A DNA stretch of 64,000 nucleotides from Irpex lacteus. Lineage: Eukaryota; Basidiomycota; Agaricomycetes; Polyporales; Irpicaceae. Location: contig MQVO02000002.1 of the NCBI GenBank assembly GCA_001986395.2, forward strand, positions 3,038,001-3,102,000, in the 5' to 3' direction. Position numbers and translations under genes: made by a program. A model generated the notes under the pieces. It made no database searches. It saw only the letters and a program-made list of their open reading frames with translations, and had not been told where the DNA came from. Positions 40,097 to 53,700 of this stretch are shown here, piece by piece (position 1 is the first letter of the stretch; every line of letters begins with the position of its first letter).

Positions 40097-41244
40097 TTAC
40101 AGCGTCGAGAGTAGGCAGGCTGCGCTGGCGAGCTGTCTCCGGATGTCGTGGTAGTCGACGTCGTGAGCTATGACGTGTACTTTGTTAACGTTTCGCAGAA
40201 GAATTGAATTTTATGTTACACGTACAATCCTCGACTTCACCCCATTTCTCGATCTGACTGTTGACTTCTACATGCGATGCTAAAGAAGCTTCCTCGGCCG
40301 TAATATGACGCAACGTCAAAGCTAGCCCTATGAGGAACGACTTCGAGCTGTATGTTGCCCGTTCCATAGCTGAATTCAAACTCGTGAGAGCCGTGTGGAG
40401 GTGAGTTAGCGGTCGCGAACGTACCAGCCATTTCCCATGGGTCGAATTTGGACAGAACTTCATCAAACTTCTTTATAGTCGATTCAGGGTGCGGGGGAAT
40501 AAGGAAAGAGTCTGTCGCCGTGCTTATTTCAACCCTGAATGTTGCGTTGGCCCAGTCCAGTAACGGCAGCCAATGCGTCTTCTGTAGTGACACCAGGGAC
40601 TCTGGTTCTGAAGAATGGAAACTATAAAGTAGTGAGTATTTGATATATGAGTAATAAGGCATCCAATTAAGATCTCCTTACCATATAGTGTCAGTTTCCA
40701 AATATTTCAATAGTTGACTTCGCACTTCTGCCCTGGTGGCCTCGTCCTGGAAAGCGTCGATTGCTCGTGAAGCCAGAGAGGTCTAGAGTGAGTCTCCGGG
40801 TGAGAGCCTGGAATTTTGAGGGGGAAATGAGCGGACGTACAACGGGCAGAGAATGCTGCTTCAACAGTGTGTCTTGGTTTTCCCATTCCGCCGCGATGAG
40901 CGTTGCCGCCACAGGTTTATTCTTAGGGACGAGCAGTGGGTTTCCCGAGGGTGTTTTAAGCGGCCTTTTGTCCAGAGTGATAGCCAACGTCTCCCCTCGC
41001 TGATCTATCCCAACCGTCTTCCAAAACCGTTTCAAAGTCGCCTCAGCACCTATAACACGCCTTCAGCGTTGGACAACACGATACCCAGAATGAGCTCACG
41101 GTTTGTAGCAGTCACAGCTGGCCCTGAGCTGGCTACAGTGGCTTGAGAGCGAGACCATCGTTGCACAATCGCCGCGTACTTGTTCGAACGAAGAGGTGTG
41201 GTGCGTGCAGCGAGTAGGGTGTGTCGAAGGGTAAGAGCCTGCAT
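40097..41244 (-). CDS. ATP12: mitochondrial F1-ATPase assembly chaperone Atp12
   Basis: Atp12 binds the F1 alpha subunit and is needed to assemble ATP synthase in the matrix. The ATG at 41244 opens MQALTLRHTLLAARTTPLRS, a presequence. The core is RFWKTVGIDQRGETLAITLD, KRPLKTPSGNPLLVPKNKPV and AATLIAAEWENQDTLLKQHS, the family's signature. Later exons give TSLASRAIDAF, SLVSLQKTHWLPLLDWANAT, GLALTLRHITAEEASLASHV and EVNSQIEKWGEVEDSHDVDY; splicing near 40230 restores the ending HDIRRQLASAACLLSTL. About 300 residues. Its stop is 41 bases from the stop of ALKBH1 on the other strand. Confidence 0.92.
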
Positions 41245-41604
41245 GACGGTGCACTTGAGAGGACGGGTCGGCAGCTCGGATCCGAGAGAAAAGCGCATCA
41301 GGCGCATCAGATGGCGGACGGGACGCCTGTGCTGAAAGTGGCAGAGTTTATTGAGACTGACAACGGCGTGGTGGAGGTCGTCCGCTGTGTCTGGCGCCGT
41401 CTTTATCTTACATCTTTCTCCTCGACGGCGACCTGCTCGTTTTCCCCGCCTAATCCCTCATTGTTCTCAAAGCGTTGTTCGACGTTCGCGAGAAGAAACG
41501 ACTCCCACTTATTCTTTTCTCTGTGCGCCTGGCCTTTCCTTCTTTAACTCGTGTTCACCACGTTCCTCGCTCTTTCTCTCACACCTCGTTTCTCCTCGAT
41601 AATC
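41245..41604. promoter_or_regulatory. divergent promoter ATP12 / disordered-protein gene
   Basis: An open plus frame at 41311 (MADGTPVLKVAEFIETDNGV) runs about 79 codons but has no known motif and could be a leader or noise. A CT-rich run at 41550-41600 precedes the presumed start of the next gene and fits a fungal leader. Confidence 0.45.
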
Positions 41605-44600
41605 ATATCCACCACACCACCAGGGCATAACACGCTATTCATAGTCCCTGGATCGAAGACAGCCCCCGACCTCTGCGCACCATCAGCACTCCCAGCAGCA
41701 GCGTGCATCTTGCCTCGCCCTCCTCCGCCTGCCGTCACGGCGCGTCTTGTCAGAACGTGTACAACACGAGGCATTCAGGATAGTTGTGTGAGTAGAGAGT
41801 TCAGTCGAAATGTATCGTTTCAGGTGAGCAGAGGACTTTGTCAAGCTGTGTCAAATCCCATTGCTTACCATCTTCCACATACTTCGCGTATCATATTTGT
41901 CCTTGGGCCCATCAGGAAGAAGTCCGAGACCAGGCGAGGGCAAGTCCCGGAACAGTTGTATGACCACCACGCTGCACGTGGGATCCAGCAGCAGCAGCAG
42001 GAACCCTTGCTCCCCCTCCCTCCGGCTAGTGACTTCCGCACGTCATTGATTTTACCAGAGTGCGTGTCTCTGTCTCAACCGCTTACTTCAAGACCTCACA
42101 TTCTCTCTGTATTCTCTCGCTCCTTGCTGGTGTTATGCTGCTGTGGTATAGTCTTACGCGCCGGTTCAGCGTCCTCCGCAATTCGGCTGGCGAACCCATT
42201 GGCCTCGACGAAATCAAGTACAAACTTGCCGAACAGAGAGCCAGGGGATCTGAGAACAAGGTTTCTGAAGAGGAGGAGGATATGATTCTGGAGGCACTCT
42301 CTCGGTTACGCACCAAAGGCACTACGAGTAGGGCGGACGCCACAGCGGATAGAGATGTTCATGGCGAGCGAATCTTGAGCGGCTACACTGAAGCTGGTTC
42401 GAGGATCTCCGAGTCACCTTCCTTTGCTGGTTCTCAGTCGATACTGTCTACGACGACTACGAGTTCCGCATTGCATAGCTCCACGTCCAACGCGTCGCTT
42501 TCCTACTCAGGCAAAGGCCGACGTATGAGCAACAACTTATTCGGCTCTGGGAAATTCCACGATCAGTCGTATCTGCGGAATGCTCATCAACGACGCACTA
42601 CTACCTCCACTAGTAGCCGTTCTTCCGTCAAACATTCCGAATCTGCTACCAGCATGAGCACCATTACTAGCAGTCGGATAGGCCCTAATAACTCCGTCTA
42701 CTCAGATTCACAGAGCTTGAGACCAGTGACTCCAGACGGCAGTAGTGCATACGGAAGCTCTGCTCCGTCGAGTCCCAACAATGCGATTAACGGAAAGGAA
42801 CTCGCAGCGGATGCGAGGCCGGATCTTTCGAGGACACTGGTGCCTGAGGTGCTTGGTCGCGCGTCTCTGGCCCTGGACGAAGTTATTAGAGAACTGGAGG
42901 AAGAGGGCGATGATGAGATTCTCATGGAGAGATCACCCATCTCTCTGACTGTGCTGGCCTCGCCAGGGAATATTTTTAATCCATTAGTGCGTTTTTTCAT
43001 TATACCTTTGTGGTGTAGTATGGAGCTCACCTTCACTCGTTAGTCTGAACCATCTCCAGTTGCAACCTCATCACCGGTTTCCCCAGCGGATTCTGAACCT
43101 GGTATGGCGGTTTCGTCCGACGACGGCTCACAGCGATCCTCTCCTTTCCCTCGTGTTTCGACAACCTCTCCCACACCTCGGTTGCCTGGTTACATCCCAG
43201 GTATGCCGAGGCCAATGACTCCTCACAACGCAAGATCGTCCGCTGACGACTTGACGCCGTCTGCAACTCCACGTGCAACATCTCCTCGCCTTCCTACACC
43301 GAGTCACCAACCTCCACCAATTTCACAGTCTATTGCATCCGGATTGTATCGCTCGACGTCAAGCGCGTCGGTTAGTCGAAGTTCGCGCCCTGTGTCACCG
43401 TCTACTTCGATACCTGTGTCTACTTCCCCTTTGTTCTTCAATCGTAGTACCAATGGACGCTTCACCCCCGAAGACCGATCGCGCAACGGCAGTGGCTCCG
43501 ACAGTCTGCTGCAGGGAGATGAGCGACCTGATTCCCCCATCATTGGAAGGCAAAGGCCTATATCCCCTTTAGCCGGTACTGTTTACCAGCCCATGACCCC
43601 AGTTTCTATCTCCAGACCTACAACGCCTTCGAATATCACTTGGACTCCTCCTTCTCAGTCGAGTGCCACAAAGAGCCATGGAAGAAGGGGGAGCGTGACG
43701 GGCCAGAGTGCATCGGGGCACAGTAGGAGCGGGAGTACCGCGAGCTATACCGAGGCCAATGGAGATGTGGAACACTCGAGGTCACCCACGAGGTCTATGC
43801 GCTCCTCAGTCAATCCCGAATCCTCGTGGCTGGATAGCAGACACACGAGCTCCACGTCACTCGGGCTGAACGCAGATTATCGACCCTCGTCTGCTATGTC
43901 AGGCACGGAATTAAATTCTTCTCCCGCCCAGGCGCTGAATCGCCCATTCCGTTCACCAACACCAACACACAGCGTCACATATTCTCCTACTTCGGCAACT
44001 TTCGCAGACCAGGGTGTTCACCTCAATGGCAATGGGCTGAGTCCCAGTCGCCGTACCTCGAAGCAGAATGCTCACTCCTCATTTTCTTTTACGCCGAGTC
44101 AGGCGCTGCTCTTCTCACCCCTAGCCAACGTATCACGCTCGTCATTAGGCTCCGCTGGCTCGAGTTATCATTCCTGGGATGACGATCATAAGCAGGATCG
44201 CCTGTTTGATCTTTATTCTAGTCTTGATCCTCAGCCCCAGTGGCATGATTTGAGCAGAGAACAATCGACATCCACTTCATCAAGGACAACGCCGTACGAT
44301 GTTCCGGATTCCGAGGACGCTGTGCGCGAAGAACTTGGGCTGAGCAAGCCCGATATAGTCGTCATTCAGGAGAAGCTTGTGGCTGCTGCCTTGGTTAAGG
44401 CCGCAACGCCGGAGGGTCGTCATCGCGCGAATTCGGTCCGTAGACGAAGACCTTCCACTTCCCAGTCGAATTACTCCGTCACAGGCGTAGAGAAAGTAAG
44501 AACCGTCCTTTTTCAGCTTTGACATATTATTAATTTCCGCTTGTCATATTACCAGGCAGCACCTGTATCGTCAGCATCCCAGCCTCAAGCTCCGACGGCT

Positions 44601-47195
44601 ACTCCTGCAGCTACTTATTCTAACCGTCAGGTGAATAGTGAACAGCTTGCTAAGGCAAATGCATTGCTCGATGCCGTTGTTGATAGCATTCAGTCGCCTC
44701 GCAACAAGCCGCTAAATATCACAGATGCAGAAGAGCAAGGGTCATCTTCCACTCATGTTGCAGAACCTGCGGCCACCAGTCCTTCACCCTCACAGAAACA
44801 TCGGGCTCTGGCCGATGCCCTGTTTGGTACGGAAGATCGACACCAAGCACCTGCCGCTTTGCCGTCGAACTTCACATTCCCAGCTACTGTTCGGGTGTCG
44901 CCACCTGAAGAACCCGAGGGCGCGATATCTGAGGAGATTCCTTCAGACCACGTCGTCGATGATGAACAGGCGCCAACAGTGCCTAAAGAGCATGCCGCCG
45001 TCACACCGAATGAATCGACGTCCACAGCATCCGAGCCCAATGGACATGTGGACCCCACGTTGCTGGCTATGGACGTACGACGAAGGGCGGAAGCGGCGAC
45101 AGCAGCGTTGAGAAAATCTCCCTCGATACCCAAATTCCCTGACGGGTCAGGTTCTACCAGAAAGCATATTGCTCGGGAACAAATCTCCTCTCCTACCCTT
45201 ATTTCAGCATCGACAAGCGTCGACACGATCCCTCTCACCTCCATTACTCCTGCCCAAGGACGAACGCCTAATCCGCCGACTTCGACCCTCAGCGCGCGAA
45301 TTAAGCGATTACGGGGCACACTGCGCGCGAAGAACCCTCAAACCGCTAGCCTCGAGCCCTCGCAGCCCCCCGTCGAGTTAGCTAAGACTCCTCCGTCCTC
45401 GCAGACAATCACATTCCAGCCTCTATCCCCGGACGCTTTCTCCAACTCGAGAGAGGTTCCAAGTACTGCAAATGAATTCGCTCGTCCGAAGATATCTCCA
45501 CCATCCGTGGCCTCTCCACCTGCCTCAGCCGGTCCGGGCTTGAAGGGCTTTATGTCGCGCTTCCGGAAGCACAAGACGTCAGACGTGTCGGCTGTTAGTG
45601 AAAAGCGGGAGCAAACTTTGTCACCCTCCACGACCGTCTCGTCAACGCTGACCCCTACGGCGCAGTATAGCGTGCAGAGCTCCACACCACCAGAATCTCA
45701 GTCAGCTCCGGCATCTCGCACCTTCTTTTCTGGCTCTCGACCACTCTCGCCGCTCCATCTACCAGCGCCCTCGTTGTCTTTGTCCCAAACTATCCCAGAG
45801 GAGGGACCCGCGCCCGCCAGTGCCCCAGTTGCACCCGACCAATCTGGCGAGGCGGCGTTGAAGCAACTATTTGATGCCGCTCATGATTTGGGGTTGGACG
45901 AATCCGCTCTCAGCGAACTTCTTGCCAGGTCTCCCTCGGCCGCCTCGAAATCGACTACTTGGACCAAGACCGCAAGAAGCAACTCTGTCGCTGACAGCCG
46001 CCAGTCGCAGCGCACGGAATTACGTGAAAACACAGCCTCGCCTTCGTCCTTCGATGGCCGTCCTAATATGGATGCTATATCTTCTAGACCATCAGCGGAG
46101 ATTAGACAGTTGACTATCCGTAAAAATACGGACCCTTCTACGTCGGCGCGACCGGCCCCTTCTCCCGCTCCGAAAGACCCTCTAGCGGCCGTCGTGCGAA
46201 GAACCATTATCATACCCTCGGAGTCGAAAGCCACGATGGATCTGAGCGCTCTCCTGCGTAGGCAGTCCACATCCCGTCGTCGTCAATCAGTCGGTGCAGG
46301 CTCTATCAATTCGGCTCGTTCTGTTCAGGACCGCGTTCCTACTCCTCCACCTCCGCGAGCGAATGCCAATAAACGTTTCTCTGCCGGCAGGTCACCTCCG
46401 GTCCCGACTCTACCATCGTTTACCGCCCATAGCGACTTCATCGCACCCCCGGGTCAGATGGAAAAGTCTAATTCAACGTATGACTCGTTGTAAGTCCTTG
46501 TCTGTGTTGTCATCATGAAGCTTATACCATCCCTCGTGTTAGGTATGAAATGTACGCCGGTGATACCAGAACGCCCAGTACGGCATTCGTAGAGGGTGTC
46601 AGTGGTAACCAATCCACGCAAGGTGAAAATGGTGGCGAAGCCGGCACCGCCGTGGAAGTCATCGAGCTAGCGAACGGCGAGACTATCTGGTGAGTGGCAA
46701 TAGCCCTTCTTCATATACTGTACAAATTGACGGGATCGATATCAATAGGTCCATAGTGAATGGCTTACGGGATGATGATGCGGAATCTTTCTATGATAAT
46801 CGGGCTAGTTTCACGTCGGAGTATTCTGCTGAGGGAGTTAGGGTCTTTTTCAAAGAACATGCGCGGAAGACCTCAAAGAGCTCCAACACATCATTACTTT
46901 CGCGGAAGAAGCAGCCGGGCACGGCTTCTCAAAGACCTGAGACCAAGGTATAATGATGATGCGTTCACCGGTTTGCACCCCACTTACACCACTCTGTTAC
47001 CAGGTGTTCTTTAGTTCTTCCGCCCAGATAGATCGCCTGATAGAGACCCTCACTCGCGACAAGGAGGCCGGATCGTTTAACATTGCACCCGACCGTCAAT
47101 ATAGTCAACCGGGGCACTCTGCTTCATCTTCAATGGGTTCAGCAACGGATATGTTGGAACGTATGCTTGGGTCTATGTCTGCCAATTCGTCGTAA
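41605..47195 (+). CDS. large disordered Ser/Pro-rich conserved fungal protein
   Basis: I do not recognise a named family. The N-terminal block reads STTPPGHNTLFIVPGSKTAP and ILPRPPPPAVTARLVRTC, then across an intron GQVPEQLYDHHAARGIQQQQ, and LTRRFSVLRNSAGEPIGLDE with IKYKLAEQRARGSENKVSEE. These look folded and conserved. The next roughly 1,100 residues are low-complexity Ser/Thr/Pro. A C-terminal conserved-looking block reads VEVIELANGETIWSIVNGLR, DDDAESFYDNRASFTSEYSA, EGVRVFFKEHARKTSKSSNT, FFSSSAQIDRLIETLTRD and ends LGSMSANSS. The expected first codon at 41605 is ATA, not ATG (see findings). Conserved termini around a disordered middle suggest a scaffold or cortical protein; this is inference. 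Total roughly 1,650 residues. Confidence 0.72.
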
Positions 47196-47395
47196 CACCT
47201 TTCCGATCTCGGACAACACACTCTCTACCCTCTTATCTTTTCGAGTCCTTCGCGATACCAATATATGCTAGTTGTCGTCATAACGTGTTATTTGCTAATA
47301 TATGTACATTGCAAGAAGAGAGTAACCCCGACACTGTCGGGATCACTAATTAGAGCCTCGGCGAGAAGAAACAAGCAGCCCGTCATAGCAGTCTA

Positions 47396-48132
47396 TTAAG
47401 AGTGCAGGTCGATCCATCTGTTGAGGCACAGGGCAAGAGACGCCTCGACGAGAAGCAACTCATCGTCAAACCTGCAGGTGAGACATGCGTACGAGGGTCC
47501 AACGTCCGTAATTTGAGGCTGGTCAAAGCGCAAGAAAGTTCCAATGGGGGCAATGTTCGGTCCGGACACTAACTAGAGGATAGCAATGTGCAGTAAGCAC
47601 TCGTGCAAGACGATATCAAGAATCTTCAATCGAGATACTCACGTCGTAACGGAAACCAGATGGAAACCGCGCTGCCTTTCGCCATTCAAAGGCTCTACCG
47701 TCAGTAGTAACGAACTTGCGCGCACTAGAACGCGATATTAGTGTTATGAGGTAACAAATACAAATTGCACGCAGCCCTCTACCTGCTACTTGTTCCGGGC
47801 AGAACGAGATTCACCATTAGTGTCTTTCGCCCTCCAATGCTGGCCATGCCCATATAATTCTTAGCCGACCATTCGAATGAAGCAACCGGGCGGCGGTTGT
47901 CGCGGTACACCTAGATGGTTGAACACGCTGAGTCAGATTAAGATTATAAAAGTATATGAGAGACATGTCTGACCGTAGTGACTGTCTCGGACGTTGGAAT
48001 ATCTGGTGTTTCAAACGCCAGGTAGAACGGACGACCGTTCGTGTCGTCAAGAAACCCGATCATAACGCAGTTATGGCGGGGGTCTTCAGAGGGGCCAGTG
48101 AAGAATATATCGTAGGAAGGTAGCGTAGACAT
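47396..48132 (-). CDS. DUF6593-type protein
   Basis: DUF6593 proteins are small, basidiomycete-rich proteins of unknown role with a tubby-like sheet pattern. I chose the ATG at 48132: MSTLPSYDIFFTGPSEDPRH, then FLDDTNGRPFYLAFETPD and SETVTTV joined by splicing to VYRDNRRPVASFEWSAKNYM. Then come GMASIGGRKTLMVNLVLPG, RKFVTTDGRAFEWRKAARFP, and LRFDQPQITDVG with LLLVEASLALCLNRWIDLHS at the end. The 'T-DGR-x-FEWR' pattern is typical of the family. An upstream ATG at 48306 would add 58 residues. About 180 residues with four or five introns. It is tail to tail with the disordered-protein gene, 200 bases between stops. Confidence 0.75.
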
Positions 48133-48801
48133 TGTTGAGGTCCTTGGAGTCTGCAGCTCCCCCTCATACTCGACGCACCTTATATACAGCGCAATTGCCA
48201 GAGCTCGTTCGAAGGCTTCATATCGCTCGGCGAAAGAACTCTCCAATGCTTCATTTCGTGTTTGTGCCGTAGCACCTCTCGGCACGGAGACCTGTGAGAA
48301 CGTCATGCGTGGCCAGGTGAAGTCAAGGTGGATATCGAAACTAGGTCAGATAATACAGATTATTCTTGAGATTTGCGAACGGTACCTTCAATTGTACGCT
48401 TGTTTTTATTAGTGCTTCCTACCCGGGCTTCATTGTGAAGGTAGTCACTCTTAAAACCCTGAGCTTAAAGCGGCAGGTTCCGTAAACCTTACCTGTTATT
48501 GCAGGAATTCGCACCCTCATGTTGACAGATTCTGTCAGCGGGGCCCTGGTACCTCGTTGAACGCTTCTTGCATGCTACTTCCACGCGAGAGCAGAGTTAT
48601 TACCAGCGGATGGCAGTGAAGTGTTCCGCACCCTAGTAAGGGATCATCGCGCTATTCCGATCAGCGCATTCAATACAAAAAAAATCAGATATAACCGCGC
48701 ACTATTCGTTAGGTGACAATCAACAGTGGGAGTCTTGCACAACACAAGTTAGAAAACGCCCGGCCGACGCAGAGTACAATACCATAAATATAGCAATTAT
48801 A
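48133..48801. other. intergenic, DUF6593 promoter and BTB gene 3' flank
   Basis: The right part is AT-rich. No gene or element ends are visible apart from the possible N-terminal extension of the DUF6593 gene up to 48306. Confidence 0.5.
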
Positions 48802-50359
48802 TCATGAATTAACCTTCCACAATGGACGCTTGCGCGATTTTCTCGTGACGTGTACGGTGCTGCCACCAACGCTTCCCCCGCCAAAGGCGAGCACAACAGT
48901 CTCTTCAGCCCCTTGCCCACGCGCGATCCCCCTTTTTCTCAACTCAATACAATCCTTTGCGAACTTGAAGCGAGCCTGGTCGGAACCTGGGTGCGAAGAA
49001 GTCAATCACTCAGCTCATATATCTTTCAGAGAAGACGTACCGATCTGGAATGTTGGTGATTCGACAGCGGTTTTGAATAGTTCGAATGGCACGCGAGAGT
49101 ATATATCGAGCAACGTATCTCTTCCCGTAGCCGTCGAGTCGTTTTCCGAGTGTGGAGTAACAGGTGAGGAGAACGCATTCACGTTCAGAAGACTGGGTAG
49201 CCTGACTACCAGGAAGTGCAAGACATCGTCCCGGAGTCTCTGAGCGTATGGGCCGAATACAGCTGTCCTATCCGAAGACGCGACTGGATGCGGTGAGATG
49301 GGGGTGCTAGTACCATCTGATGGTGTGGGAATCGTTTCAACGAACTCAAGCCATTCAGTAATGTTTTCGGCGTCGATGGATTGTCGGCACAGTTCGTATG
49401 CATAACCACATAGATCCTCCATACCACCAAGAAGGCAAGCAGCGGCCAGGACGGCCCTTGCATTTCCAGGATGTAAAGCGTTCAAAGACTCAGCTGAGTA
49501 CAGATAACCCATAGCTACGGATCAGGTAGTGATTGTAAGTATCGTCAATGGGTTTCACATTAAGGGTACTCACCTATTGCAAAGCCCTAAAGTGTCACCA
49601 CGAACGTGTCAGAAGCGCGCCCGGTACAATCCTGTGCAATAAACTTACTTCGTGCGTGACTTCGGGTTCTTGTTCAAGATGAACATAAATAGTGCGCTGA
49701 CCTCCGGTTTGTGGAGACGTTGACATCAAGTGTGCCAAGAATGGCGAACGCGAGAGAATAATCGCGTGAAGACGGTAAACATTCTGTAAAACATGCTGTA
49801 AAGAGGGGTTATGATTGAGCATGTCATTGTCCAAGTTCTCATTACTTACCAGGACAGTGTCCGCATAATTCTGTGATACAGAGTGAGTAATGCGCCTTTA
49901 CCATAAGCGGAATACTTACTCCTGTTTGAAACCCAGCATGGAAGAGGTGATGTACTATCGCCTCATTGTGAACCTGGTATGGTGAAGGCCTGCAAGTATT
50001 CCGGGAATCAGCACGAGCCTTAATTCTGGTTTCCTCACCCAGAAATCGACGATGAGTCATCTCGCATATGAACGACACGTTACACCAATGATCAACTGCA
50101 TGTACGTGTCATGGTCAATGCGCGAGACGGCTTGGTACCTGCCGACGCTTCTCGAGATGGATGGCGAGCCACTCGAGTGAAGATTACTGGTTTTGGCCAC
50201 CTCTACATCGGCCAGGAGTGGATTCGAGAATCGATGAACTCACTGCGCAAAAGTATTCACACCATTCGGGTGCCCGCCGTGATGTTCATGGGTGTCTTGC
50301 CTCATGTCCTCTAACCCCAATGTTCCTTTACTAGTTCCGACACTTGTATGTCCGTTCAT
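48802..50359 (-). CDS. BTB/POZ-domain protein
   Basis: BTB domains mediate dimerisation and often link to cullin-3 ubiquitin ligases or transcription. The ATG at 50359 gives MNGHTSVGTSKGTLGLEDMR, then VAKTSNLHSSGSPSISRSVG and PSPYQVHNEAIVHHLFHAGF. The BTB core follows as QTGNYADTVLHVLQNVYRLH with AIILSRSPFLAHLMSTSP, then RTIYVHLEQEPEVTHE and GFAIALGYLYSAES. Helical repeats resembling a BACK region are ARAVLAAACLLGGMEDLCGY and EWLEFVETIPTPS. The C-terminal exon has FKFAKDCIELRKRG and ends RPLWKVNS with a basic tail. About 390 residues. The layout of an N-terminal linker plus BTB plus helices is common in fungal BTB proteins of unknown function. Confidence 0.75.
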
Positions 50360-50788
50360 TCGAGTCCGTCGTATTGATATGACGTTTGAAGAAGATTTTG
50401 GGCCGAGATCCACTCGTTGCGCAAAGAAGTTGTCGTAGGTTTTTTGACGGCGTGTCGCACGGGAGGTCGGGAGGAAGAAGAGGAAGAGGGTCAAGTTTGT
50501 GTTTGTGGCGCGGTCCCAGGCTCGCATTTCCCCTCTAAACTTACGCGCTCACAAAGATCACGTGATGTGCAATTATGGTCGGCGTCTGTAGCTTTGTGGC
50601 GATATTCCTTTTCCGGCAATGTAGCTATGTCCGTTTGGGAATTTCGGTCATAGATGATGTTATGCAGTGCAACTAGTTCCCCTAGAACCTACCACATAGG
50701 CAATAAGAACCATTACATCGACAAAGCTTTACGTAGGGTATCGCAATGCAACAATACAGGAGACGGTGAATACGGAAAGGTGACCCTA
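50360..50788. other. intergenic, BTB promoter and FIG4 3' flank
   Basis: A purine-rich run of GAAGAAGAGGAAGAGG type lies at 50470-50490 upstream of the BTB start on the minus strand (CT-rich when read in gene direction). No gene seen. Confidence 0.55.
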
Positions 50789-53700
50789 CTACGGAACCCC
50801 ATTGATCCATTTCTCGTAATGAAATGAGACGGGCAACAGCTCCCTGTCACGAAAGCCCTCTGCCACTGCTGGACTGCTCCTATCAACATACATCTCAAAT
50901 ATCTCCAAATCGCGATCTTGCACCGTAATAACTTCATCCTCGTCGCCCATGTCCGTAATCGCTACTGCAGTCTCATATATGACCATATCCTTGTGCACTG
51001 TATAGTCGGGTTGGGCCATTACCAGCTCTTGACAATGCTCGACGTAGTCCGTGTATTCTTTCTCTTCTTCGGGCGGCACTACTGGATCCAACAATGCTGT
51101 GGCGATGTAACCGGTAGAGTTCTTGTCAGGCCTATGTTCCATCTTAAACGTTTTCGATGCCGGGGTATTTCGCGATTCTACATGCTGTTTGTTGCGACTT
51201 GATGGCGAGCCGGAGGCTATCCAGCGCCGTACACCATCCATCAACCTATCCAAACGCACACCATCAAGAACAGACCGTGAGAGCAAGTAGGAACTGTCTT
51301 ACTTGGGTTGATGTGCTGCACCGCGATGTCTAGGCATGAAGGGGCTAACGCTCATGTCCCACGCCGTTTTCCTGATGCAGCCAAGTACAATGTCGTCAGG
51401 AGTCAGATCGACTGGAGAGAGTCAAGACCGGCGTACCCAGGAAGTTTCAGTGTGCTATTCATCGAGTACACAAAGTGTTTGGCAAGGTGGGTGAACAAGA
51501 GGGGACGATAGTATTCTATCCAGTAGTCGCCGCGCTCTCTCACGTAGTCGTTTATGCCTTGCTCACACTCCTCCAAGTCGTACGCAGCTTCAAGATTCTC
51601 CGGCCGATACCAGTCACGGTAGGAACGTCGTGGCAGAGGATGAGCGACAGCGCGATCGTTCTGCACGCCTAGAAAGAGATTGATGGCTGCCTGCTTGTCG
51701 GCATCTAAAGGAAGTAAGTGTCAATATCCTCGCAATAGAAACGTTGTACCAAAGCCTACCCAGAAGCGAATTGGTATAGAAGCGACGGAAATTTTCGATA
51801 ATATCGCGTGAATGGCTATTCCAATGGGGCATTCGCCGATATGTCTCCACTCGGTTAACGAGTGCACTCCCAGTATATTGCATAGCCAGCGCTGGTAGAA
51901 GACATGGTGAGTCAGTATCTGTCCCACCAGATACAATGTCAACACTCACTATCACCATGGTCGTGGTACATTTCAGTCAACATATTCACGGCATCTGAAT
52001 CAAAAGCAAGATTCGGGTTGTCCACCACGCCGAGGGCGTACAACTGATGTCCCAGGGCCCGTTTGCCAAACACGAACTGAGCTGCATTCGTCCTGTCAAG
52101 GCAGTCGACGCAGTTGACCCGGCAGATTCCGTTCTGTAGTAACATGGTGCTGCGCCATGGAAGGACATTCGCAGAACCTCTGTGTAGACAATTAGCATGG
52201 TTGAGGAGGTTAAATGGTAATCCGGCCGACTTACTCCGCTTCAGTTTCATTGCGCAAGAAGTGGCTGTAAGGTTCCTCGCCCGAGTGAAAGAAACCAGTC
52301 AGCATGATACTTTCCTCCGCAAGATCCTTGAGTAATGAAGGTCAACGTCCCTTGTACCGACGCCAAAAGTAATAATGGCCTACCTCAAGATACCCAATAA
52401 CGTCCTGAGTCTTCTCTTTGTACGCTCGACTCATGTCCCAGGCTCTATAAACCATCTTCTTCTCTTTGGGCAAGAACTGATTAAGATACCTGACGCAGTT
52501 CGTGTACTCTTCAAGCAGCTTGCTCTCTCTCGGCTGAGGCTCGCGTCGCTTGATGAGGTTCAAGATCGTGATGGGAGTTCCATAACGGGAGAACAAGTCG
52601 TCGAAGTGCTTCGACGCAGCGGTATAGAAGGGATCCATCACCGGGACTGTATCAACATGTAAGTAATCGGATTTGGGTATACCTTGGAAGCTCACTTTCG
52701 ATAGGTGGTTTTGGTACCATACTAGCAGTATCCTGAGTCCAGTATATGGGTATACTCCCTCGATACTGCGTGCAATGTCAGTAGTGCACGCATAATAAAG
52801 ATTGTGTATCTTACGGTCACATAGCTTGTGTAACGTGGGCTCGGCCTTCGTGACTTTGCTTGGGTCAGAGACTGTACCGAGCTGCTGGGGTTGGTGGTGA
52901 GAGATGGGCCCGGAGCACCTTGACCTCTCGTCTGAGGAGCGTAGAAAGGAGTTGTTAACATTTCCGATACTATCTGTTCCGTTTCCACCTCGTTTGCGAC
53001 GTTACCCTGTACAAAATAGTTTAGTGTCCGATTTGGTACAACGTGTGACAATGAGAGTCCAAACATACCTCATCGTTGACACCTCGTTTGAGGTATCTGG
53101 CACCAGCGTGATGCCTTGAGCGACGCGCGATCAAGGTAACGAAGACGACCCGACCAAGTACGGTCAGTTCTATATGTTTTGGTCATTCATGTTAGTCCCG
53201 CTCAAATTGGCGCTTACTCACTGGCTTGGTCAACATGCCCATGTACCAAAGGGATCAGCCAATGAAACTTGGTAGACTCCTGTCCTAGCCCATTGCCGCG
53301 ATATCGTTCTCTGAATATTGGAGGAAATGGCTGTGTCATCATGTAGTGGTTCCAAGCAAATCTGTCGTTGAACATTCGTCCAGCATGTGGGCGAGTCATG
53401 TTATGCTGCAAAGTGGACGTCAAGTCATATGTATAGCTAGAACAGGCTCAACTTATCAGGCTCGCATAACGAACAGGACATAGCTTGCTCACTTACCTGA
53501 AGTAGAAGTTCTTCGCCATCTCCACTTGCTTCCACACATTTATAAGCCGTTGCTCCTCTGTAGGCCGATCAACTTTGTGATTCGATGACACAGGCACGAT
53601 CTCTGTTTCCTCTACGTGATAGACATAGTGCCCTCCCAGGAGCGCAACCACCGAACGTTTGGTGATCAGGACCATATAGTATCCGGCCGTGAAGCGTACA

